A stretch of DNA of 64,000 nt, taken from positions 1,798,001-1,862,000 of the forward strand of contig JAHBZQ010000001.1 in NCBI GenBank assembly GCA_019635355.1. The letters are read 5' to 3'. Each line of letters starts with the position of its first letter. The stretch's first letter is position 1. Shown here one piece after another: positions 25,932-33,806 of the stretch. The notes beneath the pieces are model-generated. The model saw only the letters and a list, made by a program, of their open reading frames with translations, searched no databases and had not been told where the DNA came from. The position numbers and the translations under genes are program-made. Source of the stretch: Rhizobacter sp. Its GTDB lineage: Bacteria > Pseudomonadota > Gammaproteobacteria > Burkholderiales > Burkholderiaceae_C.

Positions 25932-27038
25932 ATGCTTCAAAACCTCGCCCGCGGCCTCATGGCCGCGATGCTCGCTGCCGTTGCAGCCACCACCACCTCG
26001 CTCCCCGCCACCGCGCAGACGACCCGCCCCCTGAAGGTCGGCTTCGTCTACGTGAGCCCGATCGGCGACGCCGGCTGGACCTACCAGCACAACCTCGGCC
26101 GCCTCGCGATGGAAAAGGCGCTCGGCCCACAGGTGAGCACCACCGCCGTCGAGGCCGTGGCCGAAGGCGCCGACTCCGAGCGGGTGATGCGCGACCTCGT
26201 GGCCCAGGGCCACAAGCTCATCTTCGCCACGAGCTTCGGCTACCTCGAGCCCGCCCTGCGCGTGGCCGCCGACCACCCCGACGTGGTGTTCGAACACGCC
26301 GGCGGCTTCAAGACCGCGAAGAACCTCAACACCTACAACGCCCGTTTCTACGAAGCCCGCTACCTCGCCGGCCTGCTCGCCGGCAAGACGAGCAAGAGCG
26401 GCATCGCCGGCTACGTGGCCGGCTTCCCGGTGCCCGAGGTGGTGCAAGGCATCAACGCCTTTGCACTCGGCATGCGTGCCGCCAACCCCAAGGCGCAGGT
26501 CAAGGTGGTGTGGCTCAACACCTGGTTCGACCCGCCGCGCGAGCGCGAAGCCGCCACTTCGCTCATCAACCAGGGCGCCGACGTGCTGACCAACCACAGC
26601 GGCTCGCCCGCCGTGCCGCAGACCGCCCAGGCGCACTTCGCAAGCAAGGGCGTGCGCGTGATCGCCTACCAGAGCGACATGAGCCGCCACGCCCCCGACG
26701 CACAGCTCACCGCCATCACCCACCAGTGGGGCGCGTACTACACGCGCGTGGCCGAGGCCGTGCGCAAGGGCACCTGGCAGGCCAAGCCGGTATGGGGCGG
26801 CATGAAAGACGGCTTCATCGCGCTGGCGCCCTTCTCGCCCTCGGTGCCGGCGGACGTGGCTGCGCTTGTCAGGAAGCGCGAGGCCGACATCGTGGCGGGC
26901 CGCTTCCACCCCTTCTCGGGCAAGTTGATCGACAACCACGGCGACGTGCGCCAAGCCGCCGGTGTGATGGACGACGCGGCGCTCTCGAGCATGAACTGGT
27001 TCGTGCAGGGTGTCGTGGGCAGCCTGCCCAAGCCCTGA
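25932..27038 (+). CDS. orphan BMP-family substrate-binding protein
   Basis: A 368-residue periplasmic binding protein with a Sec signal peptide (MLQNLARGLMAAMLAAVAAT, cleavage near ATAQ). Unlike the first BMP protein it has no lipobox. The BMP fold signatures are GFVYVSPIGDAGWTYQHNLG, FATSFGYLEPAL, ARYLAGLLAGK, VWLNTWFDPPRERE and IAYQSDMSRH. It has no permease or ATPase of its own, so it may share the transporter encoded at 18267-21779 and widen its substrate range. It is close to the lipoprotein paralogue in sequence, and duplication with divergence is likely. Confidence 0.9.
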   Translation: MLQNLARGLMAAMLAAVAATTTSLPATAQTTRPLKVGFVYVSPIGDAGWTYQHNLGRLAMEKALGPQVSTTAVEAVAEGADSERVMRDLVAQGHKLIFATSFGYLEPALRVAADHPDVVFEHAGGFKTAKNLNTYNARFYEARYLAGLLAGKTSKSGIAGYVAGFPVPEVVQGINAFALGMRAANPKAQVKVVWLNTWFDPPREREAATSLINQGADVLTNHSGSPAVPQTAQAHFASKGVRVIAYQSDMSRHAPDAQLTAITHQWGAYYTRVAEAVRKGTWQAKPVWGGMKDGFIALAPFSPSVPADVAALVRKREADIVAGRFHPFSGKLIDNHGDVRQAAGVMDDAALSSMNWFVQGVVGSLPKP

Positions 27039-27151
27039 GGCCGCGGCGCGGTGGGGCCGCGTTCAAGTTTGCCGGCGCGGTGCCGAAAACGTTCTGAGCG
27101 GGCCACCTCGCCCTTGGGCCGGGGGTGCCCGGGCGTTCCCGCGGCACACAC

Positions 27152-27991
27152 ATGAGCACAGGCAGCAACCCCTCCCCGACGATCCCGATCCAGAAGGCAC
27201 TGGCCTCCGATTTCGTGCCGCTGGAGGAGGAGCCCCGAGCCTGCGCCGACTGCAGCACCGGCGAGCGTCTGGGCTTCCAGTTCAGCTTCGCCTACCAGCC
27301 CATCGTCGACATCGAGGCGCGGCAGATCTTTGCGCATGAAGCCCTGGTGCGCGGCCCCGCCGGCGAGGGCGCCGCGAGCGTGCTGTCGCAAGTCAACGAG
27401 GCCAACCGCTATCGCTTCGACCAGGCCTGCCGCACCAAGGCAATCAAGACCGCTGCGCTGCTGAACATGCAGACGCATCTGTCGATCAACTTCATGCCCA
27501 ACGCGATCTACCGGCCCGAGCTGTGCATCCGCGCCACGCTGGCGGCGGCACGCCAGCACGGCTTCCCGCTCGAGCGCATCATCTTCGAGACGGTCGAGGG
27601 CGAGCGCGTGAGCGACGGGAAGTGGCTCGCCGAGATCCTTCGCGAGTACAAGCGCATCGGTTTCCTGACGGCCATCGACGACTTCGGCGCCGGTTATGCC
27701 GGCCTCAACCTGCTGGCCGACTATCAGCCCGACATCATCAAGCTCGACATGGACCTGGTGCGCGGCATCGATCAACGGCCGGCTCGCCGGGCCATCGTGC
27801 GCGGTGTGGCGCGCATCTGCGAAGAGCTCGGCATCCGGCTGCTGGCCGAAGGCGTCGAGACCGTCGACGAGTCCCTCTGCCTGCAAGACATGGGCGTGAA
27901 GCTCATGCAGGGCTACCTCTTCGCCAAGCCCCTGTTCGAACATTGCGGGCAGACCGACAGCATTCACTGGCCGCCGATCCGCCCGCGCTGA
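27152..27991 (+). CDS. EAL-domain cyclic di-GMP phosphodiesterase
   Basis: A 279-residue single-domain EAL protein, cytoplasmic, with about 40 N-terminal residues of unknown role containing CADC. Catalytic residues look intact: EAL at 63-65, the Asn in SINFMPN, Glu in FETVEGE, the double Asp in IDDFGAGY, Lys in IKLD, Glu in EGVET and Gln in MQGYLFAKP. It should linearise cyclic di-GMP. The ATG at 27152 was chosen over an upstream one with a poor extension. It is convergent with the chemotaxis receptor and close to a BLUF photoreceptor, a domain often functionally tied to EAL proteins. Confidence 0.9.
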   Translation: MSTGSNPSPTIPIQKALASDFVPLEEEPRACADCSTGERLGFQFSFAYQPIVDIEARQIFAHEALVRGPAGEGAASVLSQVNEANRYRFDQACRTKAIKTAALLNMQTHLSINFMPNAIYRPELCIRATLAAARQHGFPLERIIFETVEGERVSDGKWLAEILREYKRIGFLTAIDDFGAGYAGLNLLADYQPDIIKLDMDLVRGIDQRPARRAIVRGVARICEELGIRLLAEGVETVDESLCLQDMGVKLMQGYLFAKPLFEHCGQTDSIHWPPIRPR

Positions 27992-28001
27992 GCCCGCAGG
28001 C

Positions 28002-29567
28002 TCAGAGCTTGAAGACGCCCACCACCTCGGCCATGCGCGCGGCCTGATGGCTCAGGCTCTCGGCGGCGGCGGCGCTTTGCTCCACGAGGGCGGCGTTCTG
28101 CTGCGTCACCTGGTCGAGCTGGCTGACGGCGTCGCCCACCTGGCCGATGCCCGTCGTCTGCTCGAGGGTGGCACGCGAGATCTCTTCGATGAACTGGCTC
28201 ACATGCCGGATCTGGGCCACGATGGCGCCCATCGACTGGCCCGCATCGTTGACCTGGCGTGAGCCCGCCTCGACCTTCTCGACGCTGGCGCCAATCAAGG
28301 TCTTGATCTCCTTGGCGGCACTGGCAGACCGCTGCGCCAAGGCACGCACTTCGCTCGCCACCACCGCAAAGCCACGGCCCTGCTCGCCGGCCCGTGCCGC
28401 TTCCACCGCCGCGTTGAGCGCGAGGATGTTGGTCTGGAAGGCGATGCCATCGATCACGCCGATGATGTCGGCGATCTTCTTCGACGCGTTGGCGATGTCG
28501 TGCATGGTCTCGACGACCTGCCCCACCGCGGCGCCGCCTTGCGTGGCGGCGGCCGAGGCCTGGCTGGCCAGCTGGTTGGCCTGCCGGGCGGTCTCGGCGT
28601 TGTGCTTGACGGTGCCGGTGAGCTGCTCCATCGAGGCCGCGGTCTGCTGCAGGTTGCTCGCCTGCTCTTCGGTGCGCTGGCTCAGGTCGGCATTGCCGGC
28701 GGCGATCTCGGCGGAGCCGGTGGCGATCGAATCGGAGGCGCTGCGCACCTGGCCCACGATGCGCGCGAGGCTTGCCTGCATGGTGACCAGCGAGGCCAGC
28801 ACACTGCCGCGCGGGGCGCGCTCCGCCAGGGCGATGGGGCTCAGGTCACCGCTGGCCACGCGCTGCGCGGCCAGGCCGAGCTCGGCCGGCTCGGCCCCGA
28901 GCGCACGCGTGAGGCTGCGGGTGATGAGCAAGCCGGCGACCGCCGCGGCCACGAAGGCCATCACGCACCCCAGCAGGAGCATCGTGCGCTGGGCCGAGTA
29001 CTGCTCGGCGGCCTCCTGGGTGAGGCGACGGGCCTGCGCCTGCGTGTAGTCGTCGTAGTCGACCGTCGCCTTGATCAGCGCCGCCAGCAGCGGGCGGCAC
29101 TCGTCGTTCATCTTGGCGGTGGCCTGCTCGGTCTTCCGGTCCAGCGCGAGGTCCACGATGGCCAGGGCCACCGGGCCGTAAGCCCGCTCCAGGCGCGCGA
29201 TCTCGGCGATCAGGCCGCTCGCCTTGGCCGATGCGTCGCTTCCGGCCGAGGCCAAGCGCGCCAGCTCGGCCAGGCTCGCCTGCACGTCGTCGTGTGCCCG
29301 GCTGACCGAGGCTTTTTCTTCGGCCAGATCGGCGGGCTTCGTCACCAGCACCAGGTTGCGGGCCGCAATGGCACGCCGGTCGACGGCGCTGCGAACCTGC
29401 GCGGCGAGCCGCGCCCGCGCATCGATGCCTTCGACATAGCCCGTGAAGCGGGCGTTGGAGTCGCCCAGGGCCTTCAACGACAACCCGGAAATCAGCAGGA
29501 CAAAGGTGGCCAGGCCACCGAACGCCAGGCCCAGTTTGGCGCGCACGGTCAGGGGGTTGGAGTTCAT
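28002..29567 (-). CDS. methyl-accepting chemotaxis protein
   Basis: A 521-residue inner-membrane chemoreceptor. TM1 is at about 12-32, with a periplasmic four-helix-bundle ligand domain at 35-190 and TM2 at about 192-212. HAMP and a long coiled-coil signalling domain follow, with hairpin tip IDGIAFQTNILALNAAVEAA and RALAQRSASAAKEIKTLI. It is the Tsr/Tar-like class common in Burkholderiales. There is no C-terminal CheR pentapeptide and no che gene nearby. The ligand is unknown. It is divergent from the degenerate-receiver regulator across an AT-rich control region. Confidence 0.94.
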   Translation of the reverse strand: MNSNPLTVRAKLGLAFGGLATFVLLISGLSLKALGDSNARFTGYVEGIDARARLAAQVRSAVDRRAIAARNLVLVTKPADLAEEKASVSRAHDDVQASLAELARLASAGSDASAKASGLIAEIARLERAYGPVALAIVDLALDRKTEQATAKMNDECRPLLAALIKATVDYDDYTQAQARRLTQEAAEQYSAQRTMLLLGCVMAFVAAAVAGLLITRSLTRALGAEPAELGLAAQRVASGDLSPIALAERAPRGSVLASLVTMQASLARIVGQVRSASDSIATGSAEIAAGNADLSQRTEEQASNLQQTAASMEQLTGTVKHNAETARQANQLASQASAAATQGGAAVGQVVETMHDIANASKKIADIIGVIDGIAFQTNILALNAAVEAARAGEQGRGFAVVASEVRALAQRSASAAKEIKTLIGASVEKVEAGSRQVNDAGQSMGAIVAQIRHVSQFIEEISRATLEQTTGIGQVGDAVSQLDQVTQQNAALVEQSAAAAESLSHQAARMAEVVGVFKL

Positions 29568-29750
29568 GGTGTCATCTCTCGGAGAAAAAGTGAGGTGACG
29601 ATATCTGATCAGAACTGATTTACATATACGTCATAACTGATGGATCGTGACCTCGCTCACGGGAAAGCCGAGATTGGCGATTGATCCTCCTGATCGATGG
29701 AATAGATCATCACAACTGACGTATGCTGCGGGCTCGCAAGCGCTCCTTCC
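29568..29750. promoter_or_regulatory. AT-rich divergent control region with repeated AACTGA boxes
   Basis: This gap is much richer in A/T than its surroundings. AACTGA occurs three times in direct orientation (29613, 29635, 29714). ATACGTCA (29626-29633) and TGACGTAT (29717-29724) form an inverted pair about 83 nt apart. A CTGATCAG palindrome lies at 29605-29612. It separates the chemoreceptor (minus) from the regulator (plus) and probably holds both promoters and binding sites. Confidence 0.5.
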
Positions 29751-30458
29751 GTGAAGCCTTTGGCCCCTTCCGCCCACTCCCCTCGCAGCACCCTGGCCTG
29801 GATCGGCCAAGCCACCCGCGTGCCCCGCGCGCTGGCGGATGCGGTCACGCGCTTCGAAGACAGCGACGACTTCCTGCTGTCGCCGGGCGCCTATGACTTC
29901 GATTTCTATGTGGTCGCGCTGGCACAGCGCGGCGTGCGCGGCATCGACCTGATCCGGCTCATGCGCCGGCGCACCGCGGCCGGCATCGTGGCCCTGGCCG
30001 ACGACGTGCGGGGCGAGCTGGTGCAAGCGCTCGACTCAGGTGCCGACATGGTGTTGCCAGCCGACGCCCCTGCCGACCACCTGGTGGCGGGCGTGGCGGC
30101 GGTGCGTCGCCGGCTGCAGCAGGCGGTGCCCACCTCGGCGAGTGCGTCACGCCCGTGGACCTTGCTGGAAGAGCGCGGTGCGTTGCTCGCGCCGGATGGC
30201 ACGCAGATTCCGCTGAGCGAGAGCGACCTGGCGATCGTGGGCTGCTTCGCCGACGCCGGGGGTGGCAAGGTGGAGCGACGGGTGCTGGTCGAGCGCCTGT
30301 GGGGCCGCGAGGCTGCTCACGTCGGAACGGAAAACGCCCTGCATGCCACGCTGTACCGCCTGCGAAAGCGGATCGAACAGGCGGGCCAGGCGTTCGTGCC
30401 CGTGCACGCCGTGGCGCGAGTGGGCTACGAGTTTCGTGCGCCGCTCGTGCGGGGCTAG
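29751..30458 (+). CDS. OmpR-type transcription factor with degenerate receiver domain
   Basis: A 235-residue protein with a GTG start. Residues 15-125 follow the receiver fold (ends GADMVLPADAPADHLVAGVA), but the acidic pair is replaced around AWIGQAT, the phospho-Asp position reads VVALAQRG, and the conserved Lys is lost (PADAP). Residues 135-230 are a winged helix (LSESDLAIVGCFADAGGGKV, VERLWGREA, LRKRIE, VARVGYEF). It should bind DNA without Asp phosphorylation. Its last 4 nt overlap the 3' end of the convergent BLUF gene. Possible inputs are protein-protein contact or light via BLUF. Confidence 0.8.
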   Translation: MKPLAPSAHSPRSTLAWIGQATRVPRALADAVTRFEDSDDFLLSPGAYDFDFYVVALAQRGVRGIDLIRLMRRRTAAGIVALADDVRGELVQALDSGADMVLPADAPADHLVAGVAAVRRRLQQAVPTSASASRPWTLLEERGALLAPDGTQIPLSESDLAIVGCFADAGGGKVERRVLVERLWGREAAHVGTENALHATLYRLRKRIEQAGQAFVPVHAVARVGYEFRAPLVRG

Positions 30459-30865
30459 CGGCGTTCGGCCTCGAACATCCGTGCCAACAGGCGCTGCGCC
30501 CGCTCGGGCGGTACCTCAGGCGATGCGAGCAGTTGCTCGATGAGATCGTCGGCACCTGGCGCTTCGGCGAATGCCATGCTCCAGGCTGCGAAGCGGCGCT
30601 GCGGCAGATCACCTTCGACGAGACGCTTCAACGCTTCGTGGCGCGGGTCGGCGCCGATCACGTCCATCGTCTCGGCCACCGCTTCTGGCGTGCCCTCGAG
30701 CACCTGCGCGAAGTGGCCGCCGGTGAAGAGCAACGAACCCGTGACGCCACGCCGGCTGTTTTGCTCGCGCGCGCAGCGAAGAATCCTGTCGACGTCGGTC
30801 GGCGTGGCGAGCGAGCGGCTGACGTAGAAGACTTGCGAGAGGCTGGGCGAATCGGAGGTGGGCAT
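30455..30865 (-). CDS. BLUF-domain blue-light photoreceptor
   Basis: A 136-residue protein formed of one BLUF domain plus a short helical tail. Residues that set the flavin photocycle are present: Tyr14 (VFYVSRS), Asn36 (REQNSRRGVTG), Gln54 (HFAQVLEG), and Trp95 with Met97 (FAAWSMAFA). It binds FAD and changes hydrogen bonding under blue light. With no output domain, it must act through a partner. It is convergent and overlapping with a phosphorylation-independent regulator, and an EAL gene lies 2.5 kb away; both are candidate partners. Confidence 0.92.
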   Translation of the reverse strand: MPTSDSPSLSQVFYVSRSLATPTDVDRILRCAREQNSRRGVTGSLLFTGGHFAQVLEGTPEAVAETMDVIGADPRHEALKRLVEGDLPQRRFAAWSMAFAEAPGADDLIEQLLASPEVPPERAQRLLARMFEAERR

Positions 30866-31015
30866 GGGTCGGGCTCAGCCGGGGCGCTGCGCAGAGCCGC
30901 AAGCGTAGCGGGTCATGCGCGGCACCGACAGGTCGAACTGCCCTGCCAAACCGGGCCATTTCCACGGCCGAAAGCTCGGCGCACCTTGAACGCGCAGCCC
31001 TGAGACACTCCCGGG

Positions 31016-31933
31016 ATGTCATCGCAGCACCCCATCACTCCCCGCATCGCCTTCTACCTCACCCTGCCGCCGCTGCTGTGGGCCGGCAACGCCGTCGTCG
31101 GCCGAGCGCTCGTGGGCACCGTGCCGCCGATGGCGCTGAGCGCGATCCGCTGGGCGATTGCCCTCGTGCTGCTGCTGCCGTTTGCCACCCGGCTGTGGCG
31201 GCGGCCGCGGGACATCCGCGAACGCTGGCCCTACCTCGCGCTCATCGGCATCCTCGGCGTGGGCACCTACAACTCGCTGCAGTACCTGGCGCTGCAAACG
31301 TCTACGCCGATCAACGTCACGCTCATCCTCTCGAGCATGCCGCTGTGGATGCTGCTCTTCGGCATCCTCTTCTACCGCGAACACCCCACGCGCCAGCAGA
31401 TCGCAGGCGCGCTGCTCTCTCTCGCTGGCGTGGCGCTCGTGATCTCACGTGGCGACCTCAAGGTGCTGCTCGACCTGCACCTGCTGCCCGGCGACTTGCT
31501 GATGCTCGTGGCCGTCGCGCTCTGGGCCTGGTACAGCTGGCTGCTCGCACGCCCGCCTGCCCACATGCGCGGCGAGGCGCGGCCCGACTGGGGCTGGGCC
31601 GAGCTGCTGGTGGTGCAGATGATCTTCGGCACGATGTGGGCCGCGGGCGCCGCGGGCGTCGAAGCCGTGGTGAGCCCGGCGCAGATCCACTGGTCGCCGA
31701 TGGTGGTGCTCGCGCTGGCCTATGTGGCGATCGGGCCTTCGCTACTCGCCTATCGCTTCTGGGGCGAAGGCGTCTCGACCGTGGGGCCGGCTGTTGCGGC
31801 GTTCTTCAGCAACCTCACGCCGGTGTTTGCGGCGGTGATGTCGGCGTTGTGGCTGGGAGAGCCGCCGCGGTGGTATCACGTGGCGGCGTTCGTGTTGATC
31901 GGGGCGGGGATCGTGGTGAATTCGCGGCGCTGA
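31016..31933 (+). CDS. EamA/DMT family transporter
   Basis: A 305-residue inner-membrane protein with ten predicted helices in two EamA repeats (about 15-150 and 165-300). Typical segments are LLWAGNAVVGRAL, YLALQTSTPINVTLILSSMP and AYRFWGEGVSTVGPAVAAFFSNLTPVFA. The substrate is unknown; relatives export amino acids or other metabolites. It is monocistronic, and convergent with the SDR gene. Confidence 0.9.
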   Translation: MSSQHPITPRIAFYLTLPPLLWAGNAVVGRALVGTVPPMALSAIRWAIALVLLLPFATRLWRRPRDIRERWPYLALIGILGVGTYNSLQYLALQTSTPINVTLILSSMPLWMLLFGILFYREHPTRQQIAGALLSLAGVALVISRGDLKVLLDLHLLPGDLLMLVAVALWAWYSWLLARPPAHMRGEARPDWGWAELLVVQMIFGTMWAAGAAGVEAVVSPAQIHWSPMVVLALAYVAIGPSLLAYRFWGEGVSTVGPAVAAFFSNLTPVFAAVMSALWLGEPPRWYHVAAFVLIGAGIVVNSRR

Positions 31934-31976
31934 GACACACCTCTTCCGAAGTGCAGTGCGCCTCGCGCATCGGCCG

Positions 31977-32756
31977 CTAGAACGTCCCGGGGTAAGCACC
32001 GCCGTCCATCAAGATGTTCTGCCCCGTGATGAAGCCTCCATGCACGCTGCAGAGGAACGCACACATCGCGCCGAACTCTTCCGGCGTACCGAAGCGTCCA
32101 GAAGGGTTCTGCTTGCGCCGCTGATCGGCGATCGCGTCGATGCTCACGCCACCGGCCTTTGCAGCGCCTGCCATCGTCACGCGCAAACGATCGGTGTCGA
32201 AGGGCCCCGGCAGCAGCCCATTGATCGTCACGCCCTTGGCCACCGTCTTGCGTGCCAGACCCGCCGTGAAGCCGGTGAGACCGGACCGCGCCCCGTTCGA
32301 CAAACCGAGGATGTCGATCGGCGCCTTCACCGCCGCCGAGGTGATGTTGACGATGCGACCGAAACCGCGCGACATCATCGGGTCGACCACCGCCTTCATC
32401 AGCTCGATGGGCGTGAGCATGTTGGCATCGAGGGCCTTGATCCAGGCGTCGCGGTCCCACTCGCGGAAATCGCCGGGCGGCGGGCCACCGGCGTTGTTGA
32501 CGAGGATGTCGACCTGCGGGCAGGCGGCCAATGCGGCGGCGCGGCCTTCGGGCGTGGTGATGTCGCCCGCGACCGTGCGCACCTCGCCGCCCTTGAGCGC
32601 ACGCAACTCGGTGGCCGTCGCCTCCAGCGCCTCGGCGCCACGCGCGGTGATGACCACGTTCACGCCCTCCTTCACCAGCGCCTGCGCACAGCCTTTGCCC
32701 AGCCCCTTGCTGGCCGCACACACCAGCGCCCACTTGCCTTCGATTCCAAGATCCAT
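31977..32756 (-). CDS. SDR-family protein lacking the Tyr-Lys catalytic pair
   Basis: A 259-residue Rossmann-fold short-chain dehydrogenase/reductase relative. The cofactor motif is ASKGLGKG rather than the canonical TGxxxGIG, and NNAGG is retained. The active-site Ser is present (NITSAAV, Ser140), but the Tyr position is Ser153 and the Lys position is Arg157 (LSNGAR). This matches a known divergent FabG-like subgroup without a perfect tetrad. It may reduce a special substrate or be non-catalytic. The ATG at 32756 has GAGGAG 7 nt upstream and is preferred to the GTG just before it. A dispersed repeat lies between it and the EamA gene. Confidence 0.85.
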   Translation of the reverse strand: MDLGIEGKWALVCAASKGLGKGCAQALVKEGVNVVITARGAEALEATATELRALKGGEVRTVAGDITTPEGRAAALAACPQVDILVNNAGGPPPGDFREWDRDAWIKALDANMLTPIELMKAVVDPMMSRGFGRIVNITSAAVKAPIDILGLSNGARSGLTGFTAGLARKTVAKGVTINGLLPGPFDTDRLRVTMAGAAKAGGVSIDAIADQRRKQNPSGRFGTPEEFGAMCAFLCSVHGGFITGQNILMDGGAYPGTF

Positions 32757-32807
32757 CACTCATCTCCTCAAACGGAACAACACGATCGCCGGCGAAGCCA
32801 GGCGCAG

Positions 32808-32889
32808 ATCAAGCCACGCCCAAGGGTCCGGCTTTGCCGACCCGATGGGTGGCGCCCCTCGGGGGCAGGAGCGAAGCGACTGGGGGGCC
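32808..32889 (+). repeat. dispersed intergenic element, copy A
   Basis: An 82-bp element shared with 54040-54122 and 60826-60909. Common parts are CCGGCTTTGCCG, GGTGGCGCCCC, GGGGGCAGGAGCG and GCGACTGGGGGGCC. The GGGGGGCC end lies 3 nt from the stop of the minus-strand EamA gene, so it is read as the start of that gene's 3' UTR. Confidence 0.85.
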
Positions 32890-32892
32890 GAT

Positions 32893-33804
32893 TCATCTCC
32901 ATTTGGCGAGCAACCAGATGCCCGCGAGAACCAAAACCGTGCCGGCCGCGATCCACATCGTGAAGGGCTCGCCGAGGATGACGACGCCCATCAGGATGGT
33001 CGACAGCGGCCCGAACATGCCCACCTGCGTGGCCATCGAGGCGCCGATGCGCTCAATGGCCAGCATCACCAGCAACACCGGGCAGAAGGTGCAGGCCACC
33101 GCGTTGAGCACGCTGAGCCAGATCACCTCGGGCGCCACCGCCATCGCACTCACCGGCCGAAGGATGAAGAACTGCGCGATGCACAGCACGCAGGCGATCG
33201 AAGTCGCCAGGCCGGTGAGGCGCAGTGCCCCGAGACGCTTGACCTCCTCGCCGCTGTAGACGAGGTAGAGCGCATAACTCACCATGCTGCCGAACACGAG
33301 CGCAGCACCCAGCGCCACGTTGCTGCCCAGGAGCGTGACCTCGTGGCCGAACACGAGCAGCACGCCGCAGTAGCTCACCGCGAGCGAGACGAGCTGCCGC
33401 CGCGTGACCTTCTGCTTGAAGAGCAGCACGCCGAGAAAGAGCACCAGCGTCGGGTTGAGGTACAGGATGAGCCGCTCGAGGCTCGCGGTGATGTACTGCA
33501 GGCCCGCGAAGTCGAGAAAGCTCGCGAGGTAGTAGCCGCTGAAGCCGAGGCCGGTGACGGCCAGCCAGTCGCGCCGCGTGAGCGGGGCCTTGCCGCGCCC
33601 CGACCACCACGACAGCAGCAGGAACATCGGCAGCGCGAACAGCATGCGGTACATGATGAGCGTGACCGCATCCACCCCGTAGCGGTACGCCAGCTTCACG
33701 ATGATGGCCTTGCCCGAGAACGCGATGGCGCCGAGCGCGGCGAACACGAAGCCCGGCCACAGGGCCTTCTGCGGCATGCCGGCCGCAAGCGAACCGGAGG
33801 ACAT
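32893..33804 (-). CDS. EamA/DMT family transporter
   Basis: A 303-residue protein with ten predicted helices and two EamA repeats. Conserved segments are LGAIAFSGKAIIVKLAYRYG, MYRMLFALPMF, ITASLERLILYLNPTLVL and GPLSTILMGVVILGEP. It follows the gamma-glutamyltransferase gene by 2 nt, so the two probably form one transcript. The pair could process and move a gamma-glutamyl compound or an amino acid, but this is only inferred from position. Confidence 0.9.
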   Translation of the reverse strand: MSSGSLAAGMPQKALWPGFVFAALGAIAFSGKAIIVKLAYRYGVDAVTLIMYRMLFALPMFLLLSWWSGRGKAPLTRRDWLAVTGLGFSGYYLASFLDFAGLQYITASLERLILYLNPTLVLFLGVLLFKQKVTRRQLVSLAVSYCGVLLVFGHEVTLLGSNVALGAALVFGSMVSYALYLVYSGEEVKRLGALRLTGLATSIACVLCIAQFFILRPVSAMAVAPEVIWLSVLNAVACTFCPVLLVMLAIERIGASMATQVGMFGPLSTILMGVVILGEPFTMWIAAGTVLVLAGIWLLAKWR

Positions 33805-33806
33805 GC

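Noticed and set aside
31016..33804. The two EamA genes flanking the SDR gene as one transport system.
   Set aside because: They are on opposite strands with separate contexts; DMT proteins of ten helices work without a second subunit.
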